Positions 57,551 through 64,000 of a stretch of 64,000 nucleotides of DNA are shown in pieces (position 1 is the first letter of the stretch; each line of letters starts with the position of its first letter). The stretch lies in contig JAPPNF010000183.1 of assembly GCA_028818755.1 (NCBI GenBank), forward strand, positions 47,398 to 111,397. The letters run 5' to 3'. Below the pieces are notes generated by a model. The model was given only the letters and a program-made list of their open reading frames with translations. It searched no databases and had not been told where the DNA came from. Origin of the DNA: Deltaproteobacteria bacterium. Its GTDB lineage: Bacteria > Desulfobacterota > Binatia > UBA9968 > JAJDTQ01. Made by a program: the position numbers and the translations under genes.

Positions 57551-59991
57551 CTACCAGACCACGCGCCACGCAACGCCCGCCCCGATGTCGTCCGAGCCTC
57601 GGGCATGCCCCGGATTGCGGCTGTGAAAGGCCGAGAAGATACCGTCGCCCGGACCCACGGGCCGGCTGTAAGACCACCGGGTGGTGACGGTCCGCGACGT
57701 CGGGCGGAGCGAAAACGCCACGTGTTCGAACGTGCGCCGGCCGTCCAAGCGCCGTCCCGAGGGGAAGCGGAGATGCCCGGTCCCGGCCTCCACCCGCGCT
57801 GGCTGCTCCACGGCGATCCGGCCGCGGCGCCCGCCCTCGCCATGCTCCAGGCTCAAGCTCCAGGACGAGATGAGCGTGGGGCCGGCATCGAACATGGAGC
57901 CGGACCCGGTCCCAAGCCCACGAGGCAGGTCGAGCGCAAGCGAGGCGGCGGCGCCGAGCGACCAGCGTCCCCGATCGTCGAGCGCCAGGCGCCGCTCGGC
58001 CCCGACGGCCAGAAGCGAAGAGCCGGCATCGAAGGAGAACGCGCCCCGGCCCTCGCCGTCGAGCCGGCCCCGCGTCCGCGTGAGTGCGGCGAAGGACAGC
58101 CCGGGAGAAGAACGCACGCGGAGTCCCGCCCCTTTATCGCCGAGGAGAAGACGCGCGTTGCCGTCCTCGCCGAAAGGCGGGCAATGCCAGCGCGGGACGA
58201 TGGCTGCGAGGCCGGCACAGCCCGCGCCGGCAGGGATGTCGTCCCCGAAGCGCGGGATCGGGTCCGCGCCGGTAGGGCCGGCCTCCATGAGCCGTCCGGC
58301 AGGGATCCAGAACGGAGCGTTCCCGGCATCGAAGGCGGCGATCTCCACATGGGCGATGCGCGCGGCGGCATCGCCGTAGGCGGCTGGCGTGCGGAGCCGC
58401 GTCGCGCCGAGAGACGCGGTGCCGCCGGCAATGCCCGTGGACAGAACCCCGACTGGGCTCAGCGCGGCTTCCGGGTCTACGACACCCGCCCCGTACTCAA
58501 CCGACGTGATCCCGTCATGGGACGGGTCATCGTCCTCGTGCAGGCCGTCGTCGGCGGTGGCCATCAGCCTCTTCACCAACTCGACGTTGCCGAGCTGCCC
58601 CCGGAACCGGTCCTTCATCAGCGCAAGCGTCGCACTCACCACGGGAGCGGCGAAGGACGTTCCCCTGTCCCTCACCTGCCGGAGTTGTAGGGATAGTCCA
58701 CATCGTGGACCCCCGGCGCGGCGAGGCAGTAGTGCTCGCCGTCCGCCGCGGCGTCCCAGTCCGGAGGCAGCGCGCCGCAGAAGTGAGCGTAGTCGGCGAT
58801 GCCGGCTCTCTCCCCGTCGAGGGCCGTGACCCCGATGTTGTGCCCGCGCAGTTCCTCGAAGCGGGACACGAGCTCCATCGCTTCGAAACGCGCGCCGTCG
58901 CCCAGCACGCCGCGCAGGTTCCCGGCCCCCCAGACGACGACGGTCTTGCCGTCGTCCGGGACCTCCGCCTGAGCGACGGCCCTTGCCGTGCGCGGAAGAG
59001 CGCGCTGGGCTTCGCCGTAAAGCCGCAGGAACTCCCCGTGGCAAGCGTCGGCGAATTCGGGATCGGCGGCCGCGCACGGATAGACCGTGCCGTAGCTGAT
59101 GTTGACGATGTCGACCGAGCCGAGCTTCGCGCCGACGGCCCTGGCCCAGACGGCATCGAATTCCGCCACCGTGCGGCCGCTGGCTCCCTCCGGGTCGATG
59201 CGGTTGTGAAGTTCCGAGAGGGAGGTGGCGGCGCCGATGAATGCGTGACGGGCCAGCAGGGCATCGCGGACGCCGTCGTCGATCGCGCTGCCGGACCAGC
59301 CTTCGAGGTGGCGGATGAGCCACGAGGAGACATCGCGCGCGCCGTCGAGCGATGCGGCCATCGGCACGATGGCGACGTTCCGCCCCGCATCGCGCCGCGC
59401 GGTCTCCCGCGCCACCACGCCGGCCACCGCGGTGCCGTGCTCCGCGCCCTCCCGCTCGGGCGATGTCTCAATGTCGAGGGGCGGGATCTCCCACCATGCG
59501 GTCGGTCCCCCGGCAATGTCGTGCACGAAGGCGCCGCCGAGCCGGGCCGCCGCATCGCTCTCGATGAGAGCACGGATTGCGGCTCCAGGATCGTCCTCGC
59601 GCGAGTCCACGACATAAATGCGGGCGGGAGAGGCGTTGGCGGGATCGCTGCCGATGTCGGGGCGCCAGTACGCGAACGCCGCGCCCCTGCTCGAGACGTC
59701 CAGGCGTCCGTCGAACACCTCCCGTGTGAGATCGACCCCGTCGTCCTCGATGCCGACCCGAACGGTGCCTGCACGCGGTTCATGAACATAGGACCCGTCG
59801 CCGCGCACCTCGCTCACCGAGAAATGGGGCACGTCCGCGTAGCCGGGAAGGCCGTCGAGCGGCGCGCGGGGAACGATGCGCGCCGCGGGCGGCTCGACGG
59901 GGACTCGGGGGGTCCGGTCCGACCTCTGCAAGCCGCACCCGGAGACCACCGCCACGGCGAACAAGGCGATTGCGAGCCGCCCCTGTTTCAT
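57551..59991 (-). pseudogene. NalP/SphB1-like lipoprotein autotransporter S8 protease, frameshifted
   Basis: The N-terminal frame (ATG 59991 to TGA at 58672) starts with a lipoprotein signal, LAIALFAVAVVSGC, lipobox cysteine at about residue 19. It contains the S8 Asp (VRVGIEDDGVDL), His (EGAEHGTAVAGVV) and oxyanion Asn (VVWGAGN). The frame then breaks; the other frame resumes as RDRGTSFAAPVVSATLALMKD with the catalytic Ser and runs to 57551. The last ~280 residues look like a barrel ending in Trp (GAGVAWRVVW). A single G missing in the run around 58672-58678 would join them as NSGRVRDRGTSFAAP. Either a true pseudogene or a base-call error. Total about 812 residues. Confidence 0.75.
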
Positions 59992-60688
59992 GCGGCGATT
60001 CTCGGCCTTGAACGCGCTCGTCGTCAAGCGCTACGTTTCGGCGACGCCCGTGTCGTCCTCAAGGACATCCCGCACCTCGACTCCGACAAGAGCATGCCGG
60101 GCATGCTGTCCCGGTCTTGCAGCACCACTCTGCTCACCGGCGACTTCTGGAATGTCCGGCACATCTGCACCACCGCCCCCAGCAACGGCGGAGTAAGTGT
60201 CGCGCCGGGTGTCGCCAGGCCGGGCAGCTCATTGTTCTCTTCTGCTTCCTTGGCGTCAGCCGGGAGGCGCACGACGGTCCGGGAAGTGTTCCTGCAAGTG
60301 CGCAGCCAACCCGCCGCCCAAGCGCCGGCTGGAGTCTGTCCAGTTCACCGGTGGCCGTGTTCCTCTCCGGAGGAAGCGAGGCGTGTCCGCTGTGAGGCTT
60401 GAGCCGCGGCAAGGTGGGCAGCGAGCTTGTTGAGGTTGTGGACAGTGCAGCCCTGGTGCCCGCCGCGGCCGCCAATCCCCGTGTTCCCATGATGCCCAGC
60501 GGCCATATGACCCCGAATGCCTTGCGTCGCTTCGCCGCCTGCTCCGGCCGCCGCCGGCCATGGTCCGGGCCGGGCGGCTGTAATTGCATTGTAAGTGGCG
60601 GTAAGCGGAAAGTATGACAGCGACGCAAAAGCGTAATACGAAAAACTCTCGATAAAACAAAGATATACGGCATATCGTCATACGCCGT
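59992..60688. other. Gap between protease pseudogene and palindrome array
   Basis: About 700 bases. Minus-strand open frames here (for example 60134-60808) are low-complexity and match nothing I recognise. 60597-60686 is AT-rich relative to its surroundings and contains a possible minus-strand promoter, TTGTTT-N16-TATTAC, reading away from the palindrome array. Confidence 0.4.
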
Positions 60689-60767
60689 GATTCTCCAGAG
60701 AACCGCCCCGGTTCCCCAGGGATTCGCCCCCGGTTCCCTAGGGAACCGCGCGGTTCTGCAGAGAATC
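60689..60767. repeat. Four iteron-like palindromes at ~21-base period
   Basis: Four 16-base units start at 60689, 60710, 60732 and 60752: GATTCTCCAGAGAACC, GGTTCCCCAGGGATTC, GGTTCCCTAGGGAACC, GGTTCTGCAGAGAATC. Unit 3 is a perfect palindrome; units 1 and 4 are approximate reverse complements of one another. The first two units are followed by CGCCCC, making near-direct repeats of 20-22 bases, about two helical turns. An AT-rich stretch lies immediately to the left. This suits a plasmid-type replication origin, partition site or operator for a repressor. Confidence 0.7.
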
Positions 60768-61345
60768 TTTTGCCGCCAGACCCGCGCTTGCGACGACACG
60801 GTTGCCATCTTGCATTGACGCCCGGAAACCGCCCGTGAGCCACGTCTTCGGCCCTGTATGCTCTGACCTCACTCTCCCGCTCAAGCGCCGCTCAGGCTAA
60901 CCTGCTGATATCACGCGTCTTTTGTCTCCCCTCGCCGATGTCCCGCCATTCGGCTCCGTCTCTTACGGCGGAGCCGTTATTCCTTCACACCTGCCGCACC
61001 GTGGTGCCTGACGTGCCTTGTCTGCGACCGGGTGCGCAGTTCGAGCCCCTCATGGCCATCTGCCCCTTGGGAAAGGCGATAGCTCTTTGGTACACGGCCG
61101 TGTGACGGCAAAAACACACGCGCAATCATGAGGGCTTGCAGGATGACCGCCCCGACCCTCAGCCCGTCCGTGGCGATGGGGCTGCGTGAGGATGATGACG
61201 GCTGCCCGGTAGAGCCGGCGCCAAGAGAAGGTCGCCGGGATGCTCGCGGCATGGCCGGAAGGGATGTTGTCGTTCCGGGGAGAGCTTCGGTGCGCGGTTC
61301 GGGTGCGCGGCGACCTCGAAGTGACGCCCGAGGAAGGCGGGACCT
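60768..61345. other. Gap between palindrome array and relaxase end
   Basis: 578 bases. Open frames are shadows of mixed phase. Apart from the hairpin at 60951-60976 I see no recognisable element. Confidence 0.4.
60951..60976. terminator. Hairpin with modest T tract
   Basis: CGGCTCCG - TCTCTTACGG - CGGAGCCG followed by TTATTCCTT on the plus strand. It could end transcripts from either side; there is no annotated plus-strand gene that ends here. Confidence 0.35.
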
Positions 61346-63832
61346 CTACAATTCGAGGTCCATCTCAAGCGGCGTCTGCACGGGTTCCAGGATCTCCTGC
61401 AGTTGGCGGTCGTGTTCCCGCTCCACCTCGTTGCCGTCCCCGCCGTCGACTTCGCGGTCCGTCTTGCCGGAATCGAGCTCGTTGTGTTCCCTTTCCGACG
61501 GCTCGCGGTCGCGTCCGCCAGGCGGCTCGGCTTCGAAAACGGCCTCGTATGCCGCCTCCTTCGCCGCTCCGTCGAGCGCCGAGACCCGCTCTCCGGTGGC
61601 CCGTTCCAACTGGTCGGAGAGCTTCCAGGCATCGTCCGTCACCAACTCTGCATCGTCCCGCGCCCGGCTGATGGCCACATAGAACGCTCGTTGGTTCGTC
61701 AGGTCCGAGTCTCCCGTGGGCATGGCGGCGATGATTCCGTCCACGGTTCTGCCCTGAAAAGCGTGAATCGTCGAAGCCCAACCCCGGTCCAGGTGGCGGA
61801 GTTGGGGGTCTTCCCCGGCCAGCCGAGCTGTCGATCCGTCCTCGAGACGGAAGTGAACGCTGTTTTTCTCTACAGAGTTCACGACCGCTGTCCCGCCGTT
61901 CACGAGTCCCGCACCCGGATCGTTCCGCGTCCAGCGTATCCGGTCTCCTTGGCAAAGCTCCATCTCCTCGCTCCGGTAGACCTCCACTCCGCCCTTGGCG
62001 CCTGCGATCAGGCGCGGCTGCCAGGCCACCGGATCGCCCTTGCCGCTGCCGAGCCAGACCGTGTTGCGCTCCTGGTCGACCCTGAGGACCTCGCGTTCGT
62101 CCCCCTTGTCCACTCCCAGGGTCTTGTACTTGCGGTTGAATATCACGGTGTCGCCCGCCGAGTAGCTCGAAGCCCGGGCCATCTCCGCGCGGGTCAGTCC
62201 GCGGGAGATCAGCTTTTTGCCCTGCCTCGTGGGTCCCGAGACCGCGCCTTCCGCGATCAGTTGCGTCCGGATCGTGTCGTTGATTTCGTCCCGCAGCGCC
62301 CTTGTCGGGGCGATCACCCCTGTTGCCGCGCGCTTTGCCGGAGACAAGGAGAGCCAGCGCCGGGCGGCGTCCGCTCCGATCTCGTCGCGGTCCACCTGCG
62401 CGATGCGCTCCCCCAGCTTCTCGAATGCGGTCTTGACCTCGCCCGCAAGGCCCGCCCTCACCGCTTCCCGGAGATCCCTGTCGCGCTGCCGCAGGATCTC
62501 GTCCATCACCGCGGTCTTCATCCCGGCCCGCCTGAGCTGCTCGAAAGGCTTGCCGGCCTCCACCGCGCCCAGCTGCTTCTCGTCCCCGACCAGCACCACG
62601 CGGGGAACCCGTAGCGCGGTCGCGGCCCTGAGCAGTCCGCGCATCTGTTCGCTCGATGCGAGCGAGCTCTCGTCCACGACAAGAACTGTCTTCGAGAACG
62701 AGGCGCGCAGGTTCCGAAGTCCCTTCGGCGTGCCTCGGCCTTCCACGATCCCGGAATGTTGCGCAAGGAACCTTTGGACTGTCTCCGACCCGATCCCCGA
62801 TTCCCGCTCCAGAGTCCGCGCCGCCGACGCTGACGGAGCCAGGCCCATCGTCCGGTAGCCCTGGTTCTCCGAGAGCGCCCGGAGCCTGGTGAGCATCGTC
62901 GTCTTGCCCGTGCCGGCGTATCCCTGCACTCCCACCACACGGTCCGTGGACGAGAGGATCATCCTGACCGCTTCCTTCTGTCCCTCGTTGAGACGGCCCC
63001 GGTGGAGTTTCGTCGTTGCGATCCAGCCCCGCATGATCGCCTTCCCGGACCCCTGACCGGCCTGCATGAGCGCAATCGTCTCCGACTCCCGCGCCAGAGC
63101 CGCGTCCGTGGTCCAGTGTCTTCCGTGTCCGAGGCCCGTTGCAGCATGGAGGCCGCCGCGCTCTTCGAGTGCGGAGACAGCCCGTTCCGCCGCCTCCACC
63201 GTGACCTTGCCCGGCTCCCGCCCGAGCACGGCCGCCAGAAGGTCCGTGTGGCCGAACACCGCGTGGCGCTCGGAGAGGTGCTCAATTGCCCAACTCGCGG
63301 CTTCGCCCGCCTCATGGCCCCGGTCCGTGAACAGATCCGGCGCCTGACGTTCCCGTTCCACTCGCCTTGCCCTTGACTTGACAAGCTCCGAAGAGAAACC
63401 CAGTTCCGCGGCCTGGCGCTCCCAACTCCTCTGAAGCTCGCCCTTGTCCACCTCGCGCTTGCGCGCCCGCGTCATGAGCGCCGCCCGCGCCGCAAGGTGC
63501 GGGTTCTCGCCCGATTTTCCCAGGCCGCGCTCTTCCATCGCCGCCTCGATCTCCGCGCGCCGCGTCGAGAACGCCTCGATCACCTCCCGCGATACCCCCG
63601 CGATCTCGAACCTCCCGTCTGCGTGCGTCTTCTCTATTCCGTATCCCAACTCCCTGAGACCCTCGGCCAAGTCAGCCCGGTAGATCGCTCCGATCACCAT
63701 CTTGCCCGAGTAGAGGCCGTCGTCCACCATCGTCCTCCACTTCCCATCCCGGCCTTGCGCCATGTTGGCGATCACCGCGTGGGTATGGAGCTGTGGATCG
63801 AGATTGCGGGACGTGTCGTGGCGGAATATCAC
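61346..63832 (-). pseudogene. TraA/TrwC-type relaxase-helicase lacking its catalytic N-terminus
   Basis: 828 codons open from GTG 63832. It begins within the relaxase domain at FRHDTSRNLDPQLHTHAVIANMAQG, which supplies the HxH metal-binding part of the family, but the upstream region with the catalytic tyrosine is missing; a stop lies about 36 bases further upstream in frame. The RecD-like helicase follows: VVGVQGYAGTGKTTML (Walker A, ~320), VLVVDESSLAS (Walker B), VVLVGDEKQLGAV, and STIHAFQGRTVDG, FYVAISRARDDAEL near the C-terminus. Acidic/basic tail at the end. A decayed relaxase of a conjugative element. Confidence 0.82.
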
Positions 63833-64000
63833 GCTAAAAAAATTATGCCATAAAAATCAATAAGTTAAATGGATATCATGAGAGTCAAGTAATCAATATG
63901 AAAGCGGATTCGTTCCAAGACAAGCGTATTCCCGCGCTCGCCTGTCGTAAGCGTTCGGGCCTGCCGTGGAGATCCGTGACGCTCGGCAGAGGGGAAGGCC
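63833..64000. other. AT-rich junction and window end
   Basis: 63833-63897 is strongly AT-rich (runs of A and T, ATAAAAATCAATAAG) against high-GC flanks. It replaces the expected relaxase N-terminus, so it probably marks a rearrangement or insertion edge. From 63898 an ATG-led plus-strand frame (MKADSFQDKRIPALACRKRS...) stays open to the window end but has no ribosome site and no recognised similarity. Confidence 0.45.

Noticed and set aside
57408..57626. 72-codon frame (MRPPLIGVYFVTAISKC...) between relaxase fragment and protease
   Set aside because: No ribosome site, no homology recognised, and it crosses into the 3' end of the protease pseudogene. It may be a gene scrap, but nothing supports it.
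58672..58678. Programmed frameshift or phase variation in the S8 protease
   Set aside because: There is no slippery heptamer plus downstream stem that I can see, so error or pseudogene is the simpler reading; kept as a finding to check.
60134..60808. 224-codon minus-strand frame across the iteron region
   Set aside because: Serine/arginine/proline-rich low-complexity reading through the palindrome array, with no domain; treated as noise.

Overview
The window is a high-GC bacterial chromosome segment with long intergenic-palindrome families (GTAGGGGCGACC..., TTCCCGC-loop-GCGGGAA, CCTGAGCCCTTCGACAGGCTCAGG, CCCTCTCCC...GGGAGAGGG). It carries many environmental-type catabolic and oxidoreductase genes and no rRNA, tRNA or CRISPR array that I can recognise. 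The gene mix (bicupin proteins, EutA-like ATPase, CmcJ/NvfI-like protein, TPP enzymes, molybdenum hydroxylases, NMT1-type ABC transport) suggests an uncultured Gram-negative lineage such as Tectomicrobia/Entotheonella-like or related proteobacterial groups. That placement is inference, not a computed result.

Region 1 to 26.5 kb is metabolic and membrane related. It holds a 3'-truncated threonine synthase, an EutA-like ATPase coupled to a bicupin gene, and a very unusual 72-residue peptide with nine cysteines at strictly alternating positions. An MDR dehydrogenase, a GlcG/HbpS-like protein and a large MscS channel follow, then an MFS exporter, an FMN-dependent hydroxy-acid oxidase and a complete NMT1/TauT-type ABC operon. 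Next come a glutaredoxin-like protein, a Dabb-isochorismatase fusion, a CmcJ/NvfI-like protein, two tandem paralogous TPP enzymes, an EamA transporter, two exported alpha/beta hydrolases, a TbpB-like barrel remnant and a LuxR-type regulator.

Region 26.8 to 49.9 kb holds gltB-gltD and a molybdenum-hydroxylase large subunit fused in one frame to a YbaK-type tRNA-editing domain. An RRM protein and a DEAD-box helicase follow, preceded by a strong promoter and a structured leader. A complete CoxS/CoxM/CoxL-like molybdenum hydroxylase operon comes next, then small genes (VOC, DUF2442, a nuclease, Uma2), a D-2-hydroxyacid dehydrogenase-amidohydrolase pair, a second bicupin and an orphan NMT1-like binding protein.

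Region 49.9 kb to the end is accessory DNA. A tyrosine integrase with a good promoter is followed by an overlapping Vsr / C5-cytosine methyltransferase / restriction-endonuclease operon with palindromic control sites. After this come an IS256-type transposase remnant, a secreted coiled-coil protein, an Apea-like HEPN protein, two different decayed TraA/TrwC-type relaxases (one a short fragment, one lacking its catalytic N-terminus), a frameshifted NalP/SphB1-like lipoprotein autotransporter protease, and a cluster of four ~21-bp iteron-like palindromes beside an AT-rich stretch. This looks like the remains of one or more integrative/conjugative elements carrying defence functions.

The strongest candidates for something undescribed are the (Cys-X)9 peptide at 3532-3750, the molybdenum hydroxylase-YbaK fusion at 33338-36091 and the iteron-like array at 60689-60767.
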